Assembly: GCA_937910385.1 (NCBI GenBank)
Contig: CALEPT010000241.1
Location: forward strand, 1 to 18,229
From: an uncultured Ruminococcus sp.
Lineage (GTDB): Bacteria; Bacillota; Clostridia; Oscillospirales; Ruminococcaceae
Direction: 5' to 3'
Length of the DNA: 18,229 nt
Shown: piece after piece, positions 8,227 to 14,574 of the stretch
Layout of the letters: each line of letters starts with the position of its first letter
How positions within the stretch are numbered: position 1 is the stretch's first letter
The notes under the pieces: generated by a model
The model's input: only the letters and a program-made list of their open reading frames with translations
Databases searched by the model: none
What the model was told of the DNA's origin: nothing
Program-made: the position numbers and the translations under genes

Positions 8227-8850
8227 TCAATACTTTGGAAGGATAAGCCTTTTTTCAACAACGTCAGCAACGAGCTGGAGAGTGTTTTTATACCCTGTTT
8301 TAGACATTATGCTCTTGATATGGAATTTGACTGTATTTTCCGTAACATTGAGATTTTCAGCTATCTCACTGTATTTATGCCCGCCTACAAGCTCACGTAT
8401 TACCTCCAGTTCACGCTCTGTAAAATCGGAGCTTTCTGCAAGCCCTATCCGGAGGATAGGAGTTCCGGAAGGCCATATCGACTCGCCTTGCATCGTACGG
8501 CGGCAGACCTCCATAAGACCAATACTGCCGTATTCCTTGTACCAGAAGCTGTCACAGCCACACTCTATCGCCTTTTTTATAAAGGAATGCTCCGGCATCG
8601 AGGTCATGAGGATTATTTTTATCCGGGGATAATGCTGCTTTATCCTTTTGGCAGCCTTCAGACCCGATTCATCGTCCGCGGTGCATATATCCATGAGGAT
8701 AAGATCAATATTCCCTCTCATGCATACTATTTCGGCATTTGCAGCATTTTCAATGGAAGTTATAACACAATATTCAGTGTTATCTGAAAGCTGCCGTTCA
8801 ATAGAATCGCGTGATATCTTTGAATCTTCTACTATAAGTACATTAGTCAT
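8227..8850 (-). CDS. NarL/FixJ-family response regulator
   Basis: 207 residues. The receiver domain has the acidic pocket E8/D9, phospho-acceptor Asp54 in LILMDICT, Thr83 in ILMTSMPE and Lys105 in FWYKEYG. The C-terminal LuxR-type helix-turn-helix spans about 142-200 (FTERELEVIRELVGG ... ENLNVTENTVKFHIKSIMSKTG). It should bind DNA as a phosphorylated dimer under control of the adjacent histidine kinase. I choose the ATG at 8850, ten bases after GGAGG. An upstream TTG at 8859 overlaps the kinase stop but is only one base from that GGAGG, too close to be used. Kinase and regulator are separated by 5 bp and are probably translationally coupled. Its target genes are not evident. Confidence 0.92.
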   Translation of the reverse strand: MTNVLIVEDSKISRDSIERQLSDNTEYCVITSIENAANAEIVCMRGNIDLILMDICTADDESGLKAAKRIKQHYPRIKIILMTSMPEHSFIKKAIECGCDSFWYKEYGSIGLMEVCRRTMQGESIWPSGTPILRIGLAESSDFTERELEVIRELVGGHKYSEIAENLNVTENTVKFHIKSIMSKTGYKNTLQLVADVVEKRLILPKY

Positions 8851-8855
8851 ACAGA

Positions 8856-9821
8856 TCAAGCCTCCATATTCCCTATATTCTTGTCAGGGATATCAACCAC
8901 CACAGCAACAGTGCCTCCCGAGCATATATACCCAAGCTCTGCGCCCTCCTGCTCCAGTGATTTACGCAGGCTCGCAAGACCTCCTGTCTCTCTTATCTGT
9001 GAAACCGAGGAAGAACCGTTGCTTGATATTACAATATGAGATCCTTTATAATTGCGGCTTATATTTACGGTAAGCTGATCTGCACCCGCATGACGCACTG
9101 CATTTGTCAGAGCCTCTCTGATAGCGGAATAGAGCAGGAGCAGCGTCCGACGCTCGGTCGGCTGTTCACCTATGAATTCTATCCTACAGCCAACAAGATC
9201 CGCAACCTTGCGCAGCTCTGCTTCGGGGGATACAGAAACACCCTGAAGAGGCACATTCGGCATATCTCTGATAGCCTCTTCCCAGCCGTCAAGCAGCTCT
9301 TTATACTCATTCTCGGCTATATCCTTTGAATCCAATGCTTTTTTAGTTGCAACAAGACATCGTCCCAGATCATCATGTATACGCATTTTTGTTGAGAGGA
9401 GTTCCCTTTCGCGGTTTATCTGAACTATATTTGACAAGAGTGCTTCCTGTCTTTTCCTAAGGCTTACAAGACGTATATTATTAGCATAAAGCTCCTCACT
9501 CATGTGATATAGCTGAGTTATCTCAGAAGCTTCTATCTGGACAGTGCTTATGCTCTCGTTTGCCAATATCTGCCTTCGGAAATGCCACACCTTTCCATCG
9601 GGAAGCAGAAAGATAAGGCTGTTTTCATTGTCATATGAATCGTCGGTTTTGAGCCATGGCTTATCAAGCTTTATGCAGCCTTTATTATATTCCTGCGCAT
9701 CTATAAGCTCATTCCACACACTGTTTGCCTCTATCACGGTGTGACCGGTTATTATTTCAACAAGAGAATTCATCTGATGATTTACAAGTATCGGTTTTCC
9801 GCTTAGTGAGGAGAACCCCAT
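8856..9821 (-). CDS. Sensor histidine kinase, probably 5'-truncated by element A
   Basis: 321 residues with no membrane segment. Residues 1-105 resemble a PAS-like input region (GKPILVNHQMNSL, LPDGKVWHFRRQIL). A coiled segment (105-145) leads to the phospho-acceptor His149 in RIHDDLGR, as in HisKA_3/NarX-type kinases. The ATPase domain follows with Asn240 in EALTNAVRHAG and a degenerate G-box, ETGGLASLRKSL (278-289). As I recall, relatives usually carry a membrane-bound sensor region before the GKPxLVN segment; it is missing here. The start has no ribosome binding site, and its frame is open back to the recombinase A stop only 21 bp upstream. This suggests that integration of element A cut the gene. 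Without its own promoter it may be silent or transcribed from the element. Confidence 0.7.
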   Translation of the reverse strand: MGFSSLSGKPILVNHQMNSLVEIITGHTVIEANSVWNELIDAQEYNKGCIKLDKPWLKTDDSYDNENSLIFLLPDGKVWHFRRQILANESISTVQIEASEITQLYHMSEELYANNIRLVSLRKRQEALLSNIVQINRERELLSTKMRIHDDLGRCLVATKKALDSKDIAENEYKELLDGWEEAIRDMPNVPLQGVSVSPEAELRKVADLVGCRIEFIGEQPTERRTLLLLYSAIREALTNAVRHAGADQLTVNISRNYKGSHIVISSNGSSSVSQIRETGGLASLRKSLEQEGAELGYICSGGTVAVVVDIPDKNIGNMEA

Positions 9822-9843
9822 AAAAGTACACCCAAATAATTTT
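9810..9843. other. Inferred left boundary of outer mobile element A
   Basis: Host kinase sequence meets element sequence between the first kinase codons (9821) and the recombinase A stop (9843). Large serine recombinase genes commonly end within tens of bases of an att site, so the junction is expected here. The partner end lies outside the window, so the core cannot be defined by comparison. Confidence 0.45.
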
Positions 9844-11327
9844 TACTCTACATTCTGCGGCAGCAGAATGTTTCTTTTTTCCGTAAGCCCCTTATTAAGG
9901 AACTTGTAGAATATGTGTATCTGCCTGTCCTCGCCCTTTCTTTCGGGACGGTCTCCGACCACGATGTACTCAATAAGTTCCAGACAGGTCTCACGGGTAA
10001 GCTCCTGAATATCGACATACTTCTTGATGTTTTCAACGAACCTGTCAACATCTTTTTCAGCCTGTTCCGCACTTTCACACTTTTCTTTCAGCATAGCGAC
10101 TTTCTCTCGCAACAGCTTCTGTTCATCAAGATACTGATTCAGCATTTTCACGCAGAGTTCTTCGGGTACAGTACCGAGGAGTTTTTCTTCATAGGTCTTG
10201 CTGATAAGCGTTTCGAGCTGTGCAAGCCGTTTCTCACCCTCACGAAGTTCTTTCAAATTGCGCTGACTCTCCGCATCGGCAGTAGCCTGTCTGTGCTTGC
10301 GGACGGCTTCACGGAGTGCGTCCTCGTCCTCAACGGCAAGCCTTGCCTTTGCTCTAATATCGTCAACAACGACCTGTGAAATCACTCTTTCCAAAATAGA
10401 GTGGGGAGTGCAGCCGTCCATTCCACTTCTCACATAAGTACCACAGCGATAGCTGACCGTCTCGTAAGTACCTCGCTTCTTTGTAGTGTGCATAGTTCTA
10501 TTCATTTTCATCTTATATCCGCAGTCAGGGCAGTACATGAAGCCCGACAAAGGGCGAATCACACCCTCCTTTGTCATTTTACCGATACTCACCGATGCTT
10601 CGACCTCTCTTACCTTATCCCACAGTTCCCTTGAAATGATCGGCTCATGGGTATTTTCTACGATGACCCACTCAGACCTGTCCTTGCGTATCTGCTTGTG
10701 GTTTTTGTAGGATACTGTTGTTACTCTCTGCTGTGCGAGATTTCCGATATAAATCTCATTGTTAAGAATGCCACGCACCATACAGTCATTCCACAGATGT
10801 GAAGTCACAAGGGGATTTTCTTTGCCTTTAAGCTGATAGCGATGATCTGAGGGAGTTGCGATGCCGTCCTTGTTAAGCTGTATAGCGATCTGCTTCGGAC
10901 TTAACCCTCTTGCCCTCTGCTCAAATATACGTCTTACGATAACGGCGGCTTCTTCATCAATGATAGGCGTATGCTTTTCATCATCTGCCTTGATGTAACC
11001 GTAAGCAGCAGAAGCCGCCAGATACTTGCCCTGTCTTGAATTTGCCGCCATGACACTGCGTACTTTTTTTGAAGTGTTGGCGGCGTGCCATTCATTGAAC
11101 AAATTCATCACAGGCATAAGATCCATTGCCGAACTGTTTCTGTCGAGCGTATCCACATTGTCGCTCAGAGCGATGAAGCGGATATTGAACGAAGGAAAAA
11201 TATAGTCGATATACTGACCCACTTCGATGTAATTACGACCAAATCTGGATAAATCTTTACAGAGGATCAGATTTATCTTTCCAGACTTTGCATCTTCAAG
11301 AAGCTGTCTGACACCGGGTCTGTCAAA
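9843..11327 (-). pseudogene. Large serine recombinase A, C-terminal part, split by element B
   Basis: The frame is open from the GTCAAA core at 11322-11327 to the stop at 9843. It begins FDRPGVRQLLEDAKSGK and continues through DLSRFGRNYIEVGQYIDYIFP, a recombinase domain, a zinc ribbon (CPDC ... RCGTY ... GC) and a long coiled coil before the C-terminus. What is missing is the first 60 or so residues with the catalytic serine. These match the fragment at 18147-18229, which ends ...DGYSGTSFD in the same codon phase. No ATG precedes the first in-frame start, a GTG at 11222 without a ribosome binding site, so a shorter protein from there is unlikely. Apart from the interruption I see no frameshift or stop, so the gene looks recently split and restorable by excision of B. 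Confidence 0.85.
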
Positions 11328-11349
11328 TGTCAGTACCCCAAAAGGAAAC
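11312..11349. other. attL: attL of element B
   Basis: The core GTCAAA (11322-11327) is shared with attR. To its left is host (recombinase A) sequence with the attB half-arm CGGG (11315-11318). To its right is the element arm ending CCCCAAAAGGAAAC (11336-11349), which is the inverted partner of GTTTCCATTTGGG at the right end. The integrase stop codon is 15 bp further in. Confidence 0.82.
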
Positions 11350-11363
11350 GCTTCCTCATAAAA

Positions 11364-12977
11364 TCACTTATACAAATTATTGTTATCATTCATCGGCTCA
11401 TCGAGCAGTTTGTAGTGAATGTAAATATCCCTCGGTGCAGTAGGGGAAACATAGCGGTCAACCTTGACATACTCAATAAGTTCGTTACACATCTCACGGG
11501 TAAGTACCTCAGCATTCTCAAAACTTTTCAGCCGTCTGATGAACTCATCAATATCTGTGCTGTCCTGCTTGACTGCTTCAATGTTCTGCCTGAGAATATC
11601 AAGCTCTGAGGTCAGATTTTTCTTTTCCTGCTGATAGTCATTCAGGAGAGAAATACACATCTCCTCGGGAACTCTGCCCATGACCTTATCTTCATAGGTT
11701 GCGTGTATCAGCCTTTCAAGCTCAGTAAGGCGGCGTTCTATCGCACGAAGTCGTTTCGTATCGGCAGCGTTCTGCTTTGCCTGCTGTCCTGTCTTGTGTG
11801 CGAGAAATATCTGCTTGGCTTTCTCCTCGTCAACGGTAAGGCTGATCTTGGAGCGAATGTCACGCAGAACAATTTCCTCAATCGTGGCAAGAGGAATATG
11901 GTGCGAGGAGCAATATCCTTTTCCTGCACGGGCATACAATCCGCAGACATAGGCTTTCTTGTTGGTGCGTCCGTTTTTCTTCATTTTGTTACCGCAGTCT
12001 GAACAATAACAAAATCCCGAAAGCGGATTCATGACACCGTTACCGCACGTTTTACCTCTGCTGACGGATTGACCGAGTTCGTCACACTTATCCCACAACT
12101 CCTGAGATACGATAGGTTCATGTGTATCTTCTGCAATTACCCACTCGGAACGGTCTTTCTTAATTTCCTTATGGTTCTTATGTGATACCGTCGTTTTCTT
12201 CATCTGCACCAGTTTCCCAGTATAAACAGGATTCTGTATCAGCGTTTTTACAACACAGCTATCCCACACTTTTAGGGTAAATTTCGGGTTTTCTCTGCCC
12301 AGCTTGTGATAGCGATACTCTGACGGAGTGAGGACACCCTCTGCGTTCATCACCTTTGCAATGCTGTTGTACGGCATTCCTGTCGCCCTCATTTCAAAGA
12401 TACGGCGGACTATCTCGGCAGCTTCAGGGTCTATCATAAGCGTGTGATTAGGCGTGTCGGAACGGATATAGCCATACGGAGCGAACGAACCCATATAGTT
12501 GCCTGCCTTTGCGTTTGCGAGGAACACAGCCCTGATTTTTTTGCTGGTGGAACTGCTATGCCATTCGTTAAAAAGGTTAACTATCGGCATCATTTCCAAA
12601 GCGGCACTGTCACGGTCTGACGTATCAACACCGTCATTCAGGGCAATAAATCGGATATTGTTCATCGGAAAAATATAATCTATGTAGCGACCTACTTCGA
12701 TATAATTACGTCCGAATCTGGATAAATCCTTTACAACAATAATGTTGATTTTGCCTGTCTGAGCATCACCGAGCAATCTCTGGACACCCGGTCTTGAAAA
12801 ATCGGTTCCGGTGTAGCCGTCGTCGATATACTCGTCAACAAGATTCCAACCCTTTTCCTGCACAAACTTTGTCAGTATCAGCTTCTGGTTGTCAATTGAA
12901 AGGGAATCGCCCTCACGCATATCTTCCTGTGACAAGCGTAAATAAATTCCCACATTGTTTTCGGTCTGCTTTGCCAT
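11364..12977 (-). CDS. Large serine recombinase B (integrase/excisionase of element B)
   Basis: 537 residues and apparently intact. The catalytic domain (1-150) has Arg14 and nucleophile Ser16 in IYLRLSQED, and DLSRFGRNY (84-92). A recombinase DNA-binding domain covers about 165-280. The zinc ribbon uses C325, C328, C345 and C356 in the CSDCG ... VCGLY ... GYCSSH pattern. A coiled coil (about 405-475) and a DUF4368-like C-terminus (VLTREMCNELIEYVKV onward) follow, as in TndX/TnpX-type transposon recombinases. It should cut both DNA strands at attP x attB with a 2-bp stagger, here probably the central AA, to integrate and excise element B. The ATG has AAGGAG seven bases upstream. Its promoter is surrounded by operator half-sites, and its stop is 36 bp from the core. 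Confidence 0.93.
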   Translation of the reverse strand: MAKQTENNVGIYLRLSQEDMREGDSLSIDNQKLILTKFVQEKGWNLVDEYIDDGYTGTDFSRPGVQRLLGDAQTGKINIIVVKDLSRFGRNYIEVGRYIDYIFPMNNIRFIALNDGVDTSDRDSAALEMMPIVNLFNEWHSSSTSKKIRAVFLANAKAGNYMGSFAPYGYIRSDTPNHTLMIDPEAAEIVRRIFEMRATGMPYNSIAKVMNAEGVLTPSEYRYHKLGRENPKFTLKVWDSCVVKTLIQNPVYTGKLVQMKKTTVSHKNHKEIKKDRSEWVIAEDTHEPIVSQELWDKCDELGQSVSRGKTCGNGVMNPLSGFCYCSDCGNKMKKNGRTNKKAYVCGLYARAGKGYCSSHHIPLATIEEIVLRDIRSKISLTVDEEKAKQIFLAHKTGQQAKQNAADTKRLRAIERRLTELERLIHATYEDKVMGRVPEEMCISLLNDYQQEKKNLTSELDILRQNIEAVKQDSTDIDEFIRRLKSFENAEVLTREMCNELIEYVKVDRYVSPTAPRDIYIHYKLLDEPMNDNNNLYK

Positions 12978-13006
12978 AATTAAACTCCTTTCAAATCAAA
13001 GCAGAG

Positions 13007-13067
13007 CCAATTCGATATTACTATTTTAGCGCATAATACCGAATTGGTCAATACTTTTTTCGGTATT
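13007..13067 (-). promoter_or_regulatory. Promoter of recombinase B embedded in a three-half-site operator
   Basis: TTGACC (13051-13046), a 17-base spacer and TAAAAT (13028-13023) form a good promoter on the minus strand. Three copies of a half-site AATAYCGAA surround it: CCAATTCGATATTA (13007-13020) and TAATACCGAATTGG (13034-13047) form a 13/14 dyad across the -10 box, and TTCGGTATT (13059-13067) forms a 9-bp perfect dyad with the second copy across the -35 region. A dimeric repressor bound here would block transcription of the integrase. The regulator is not identifiable in the window. Confidence 0.8.
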
Positions 13068-13068
13068 T

Positions 13069-13260
13069 TTACGCTGTTACAGTTTCGGGTTCATTCAGAG
13101 CATACTGCATCGCAAGTCGCTCCATTACCTCGTTGATGTCTTTATCACCGACACAAAAAGAATGAACGGTATAGGTCACACCACCGACCTCATAAGCAGC
13201 AATATGCTCACGGGCATTCTTGTACTGCTCGTCAAGCTCCTGCATTGTTTTGTTTCTCAT
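13069..13260 (-). CDS. Small TnpW-like transposon-encoded protein
   Basis: 63 residues: a charged helix (residues 3-20), then YEVGGVTYTVHSFCVGDKD and INEVMERLAMQYAL. The G-x-x-Y-x-V-x-S-x-F core followed by an amphipathic helix resembles the short TnpW-type proteins that accompany serine-recombinase transposons in Clostridia. Family recognition is from memory of that pattern and is moderate. A weak AAAGGA lies 9 bases before the ATG. The stop codon sits two bases beyond the outermost operator half-site of the recombinase promoter. A plausible promoter is at 13396-13424. Role is unknown; a recombination accessory or regulator would fit its position, but nothing in the sequence proves it. No membrane segment is visible. 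Confidence 0.7.
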   Translation of the reverse strand: MRNKTMQELDEQYKNAREHIAAYEVGGVTYTVHSFCVGDKDINEVMERLAMQYALNEPETVTA

Positions 13261-13298
13261 AGCGAATTTTCCTTTGCTTATCTATCTCTACGCATTGG

Positions 13299-13354
13299 AG
13301 AGGGCATCGCTTTCTATCTCTTACCCTCTATGCAGCCGTAAAGGTCAGGCTCAT
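13299..13354 (-). promoter_or_regulatory. Possible leader peptide and hairpin before the TnpW-like gene
   Basis: An 8-codon frame, MSLTFTAA (13354-13328), follows AAAGGA at usable spacing. Its stop codon overlaps the first arm of a hairpin in which AGAGGG (13329-13324) pairs with CCCTCT (13304-13299). This resembles translation-dependent attenuation layouts seen before some mobile resistance genes, but the frame is so short that chance is a real alternative. Confidence 0.3.
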
Positions 13355-13395
13355 TCTTTCCTTTCAGCCGGCCGAGTATTTTTACAGCTATAAAA

Positions 13396-13424
13396 AGTAT
13401 AGCGCACTCTGAAAAGGAAATCAA
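13396..13424 (-). promoter_or_regulatory. Likely promoter for the TnpW-like gene
   Basis: TTGATT (13424-13419), a 17-base spacer and TATACT (13401-13396) on the minus strand. The -35 box overlaps the arm of an inverted repeat TCAAGCC (13421-13427) / GGCTTGA (13460-13466), with a nested CACAAA/TTTGTG hairpin, which may be an operator. Transcription would start near 13389, giving a leader of about 130 bases. Confidence 0.6.
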
Positions 13425-13589
13425 GCCGCAATGCGCACAAACTTTTTGTGTGTCAAAATGGCTTGAAATCGTGGCATAACGCTATTGGAACACTTTTTGA
13501 ATAATTGACGATAAGTTACGATAAATGACAGCAAATAAAGCTAAATAATAACACTCGTCAAAATGACGAACGACCAGAAAAATATTTTT

Positions 13590-13623
13590 AGAAATAAAAA
13601 CACCGAGCAGGAGACTCGGCGTT
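13590..13623 (-). terminator. Intrinsic terminator downstream of the structured region
   Basis: On the minus strand AACGCCGAG (13623-13615) pairs with CTCGGTGTT (13607-13599) through one G-T wobble and a 7-base loop, followed by TTTTATTTC. It lies 27 bp beyond the end of the long inverted repeat at 13650-13679, so transcripts of the structured region, or read-through from the restriction genes, would end here. Confidence 0.75.
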
Positions 13624-13649
13624 GATAACGATATGGGGAATTTCTATCT

Positions 13650-14159
13650 CTATGGATTTTGTGGATTTTCTGTCTGTTGCTCCTTAAACAACGTAAATAG
13701 GCGATTTTCAAGCACCACACCTATATGTCTGCTGACTGGTGCTTGACCGTACTCTGCTTTTTGACAGGCGAGCAGACAGCGGAGCTGAAATTGTTCCTGA
13801 ACGGTAAGCATACCGCAGGAACAAATGCGCGGAGCGCAGATTTACAAACGGCTGATTGCCGCTTGTAACCCCATAGCACTTTTGGCGCAAGACCGACACC
13901 AAAAGAGCATATGGGGCTGCCTTGCGGCAGGTAATCGGCTGCCGCCGAACTGAATGCAGGAGCATGAACAATAGACATTTTAAGCATTTTAGAAATCCTA
14001 TTGTGCTTAAAATGCTTATTGTGCAGATGAATGGATACACCCATTTTCTTTTCAGCCGACAGACAGCATACAGGCAACATACATATATCTCTGTATGTTG
14101 GAAACAGCGTATCTATGGGGAAATCAGGTCAACAGACACAAAATCCACAAAAACCATAG
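13650..14159 (-). ncRNA. Candidate large structured RNA (or hairpin-rich MITE-like unit)
   Basis: Thirty bases at 13650-13679 and 14130-14159 are inverted copies of each other, 28 of 30 matching. Between them lie consecutive hairpins: CAAGCACC/GGTGCTTG (13709/13738) whose loop TGTCTGCT pairs with AGCAGACA (13771); TTGTTCCTG/CAGGAACAA (13791/13816) with inner CGGTA/TACCG; TTACAA/TTGTAA (13842/13863) with CGGC/GCCG; CCCCATA/TATGGGG (13869/13910) with CTTTTGG/CCAAAAG; CTGCC/GGCAG (13917/13926); repeat unit R1; and CAACATACA/TGTATGTTG (14075/14092). As RNA this is a multibranched domain closed by a long helix. The minus strand is favoured by the terminator at 13590 and the reading direction of neighbours. 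I cannot assign it to a known RNA class. No credible coding frame covers it. Confidence 0.5.
13960..14035 (-). repeat. Structured repeat unit R1 (inverted relative to R2-R4)
   Basis: Read on the minus strand it aligns with R4: CAGCATTTT/AAGCATTTT block, ACACAATCGGATT/GCACAATAGGATT block, and the shared end GTTCATGCTCC. Stem TAAGCATTTTA (13981-13991) with TAAAATGCTTA (14008-14018), 11 bp perfect. Loop sequence CTATTGT (13998-14004) pairs with ACAATAG (13968-13974) outside the stem. Confidence 0.65.
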
Positions 14160-14196
14160 CAATCAAGCTTTATTATGCTCCCTACATCACGGGGAA

Positions 14197-14270
14197 TCTG
14201 AACTTTCCGCATTTTGCACACTTTGCAGCTACAAAATGCGGAAAATGTGCAAAGTTCATGTTCCGAGAAT
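14197..14270 (+). repeat. Structured repeat unit R2
   Basis: Starts TCTGAACTTT and ends GTTCATGTTCCGAGAAT. Stem TTTCCGCATTTTG (14204-14216) with CAAAATGCGGAAA (14232-14244), 13 bp perfect. Loop ACTTTGCA (14220-14227) pairs with the flank TGCAAAGT (14248-14255); an outer GAACTTT/AAAGTTC pairing is an alternative. Orientation symbol marks only the direction of the repeat. Confidence 0.65.
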
Positions 14271-14278
14271 TATATAAA

Positions 14279-14350
14279 TCTGTCTTTTAGGCTTTTTGCA
14301 CCTTTTGTCTCTCAAAAAGCCCAAAAGGAGCAAAATCCATACTCCGAGAA
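14279..14350 (+). repeat. Structured repeat unit R3
   Basis: Starts TCTGTCTTTT and ends CCATACTCCGAGAA. Stem GGCTTTTTG (14290-14298) with CAAAAAGCC (14313-14321); loop CCTTTTG (14301-14307) pairs with the immediately adjoining flank CAAAAGG (14322-14328). With no bases between the two 3' strands, both helices probably cannot form fully at once, so they may be alternatives. Confidence 0.6.
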
Positions 14351-14351
14351 A

Positions 14352-14427
14352 TCTGAATTATCAGCATTTTCGACACAATCGGATTCCGATAATGCTGATA
14401 ATGTCGATAGTTCATGCTCCCGAAATT
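14352..14427 (+). repeat. Structured repeat unit R4
   Basis: Starts TCTGAATTATC and ends GTTCATGCTCCCGAAATT. Stem TTATCAGCATT (14358-14368) with AATGCTGATAA (14391-14401), 11 bp perfect, stacked on an inner hairpin ATCGG/CCGAT (14378-14390). The 9-base bulge contains TCGACA (14370-14375), complementary to the flank TGTCGA (14402-14407). Confidence 0.65.
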
Positions 14428-14434
14428 AAAAGCA

Positions 14435-14506
14435 TGACGATGCGTGTCGATGGTGACGGTCTTTTAGAGACCTCAAAAACATCGTCACGACCGTCACGCA
14501 TCGTCA
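14435..14506. repeat. Complex inverted repeat with iterated GTGACGRT motif
   Basis: TGACGATGCGTG (14435-14446) pairs perfectly with CACGCATCGTCA (14495-14506). GTGACGGTC (14453-14461) pairs with GACCGTCAC (14489-14497). A further arm, GTGTCGATG (14444-14452) with CATCGTCAC (14480-14488), pairs in eight of nine positions. A motif GTGACGRT or close variant therefore occurs five times in both orientations, as in iteron or operator clusters. It lies 70-140 bp downstream of the specificity gene stop. Confidence 0.6.
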
Positions 14507-14538
14507 CGGGGGATAATATGTTACCAAAGCTATACTGC

Positions 14539-14571
14539 TCTGATATATTTTTTTGAAAAAGCTATATCAGA
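14539..14571. repeat. Inverted repeat just after the specificity gene
   Basis: TCTGATATA (14539-14547) and TATATCAGA (14563-14571), 9 bp perfect, with an A/T-rich loop, starting three bases beyond the stop codon. There is no T-run after it on the minus strand, so it could stabilise the mRNA end rather than stop transcription. The copies of AAAGCTATA around it are direct repeats. Confidence 0.5.
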
Positions 14572-14574
14572 ATA

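Noticed and set aside
9843..11222. Recombinase A as an intact 459-residue protein starting at GTG 11222
   Set aside because: It would lack the catalytic serine and about a third of the catalytic domain, has no ribosome binding site, and the homologous frame continues upstream to the att core.
13708..14080. Two overlapping minus-strand frames of 110 and 119 codons
   Set aside because: They cross the hairpin-rich segment, where pairing constraints dominate. Composition is odd, rich in Cys and Ser, and neither has a usable ribosome binding site. They are more likely by-products of the structured sequence.
13650..14159. Group II intron without its reverse transcriptase
   Set aside because: I could not find a domain V-like hairpin or the expected intron ends, and no reverse transcriptase remnant is present.
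13650..14159. Insertion sequence with 30-bp terminal inverted repeats
   Set aside because: There is no transposase and no visible target duplication outside the repeats. I keep it only as a MITE-like alternative to the RNA reading.
13960..14427. Type III toxin-antitoxin RNA repeats
   Set aside because: Pseudoknot-like repeats fit superficially, but the units are not tandem 30-40 bp repeats, one is inverted, and there is no ToxN-like gene beside them.
13960..14506. CRISPR array
   Set aside because: The repeats are divergent, about 70 bp, unevenly spaced and one is inverted. There are no constant short repeats with unique spacers and no cas genes.
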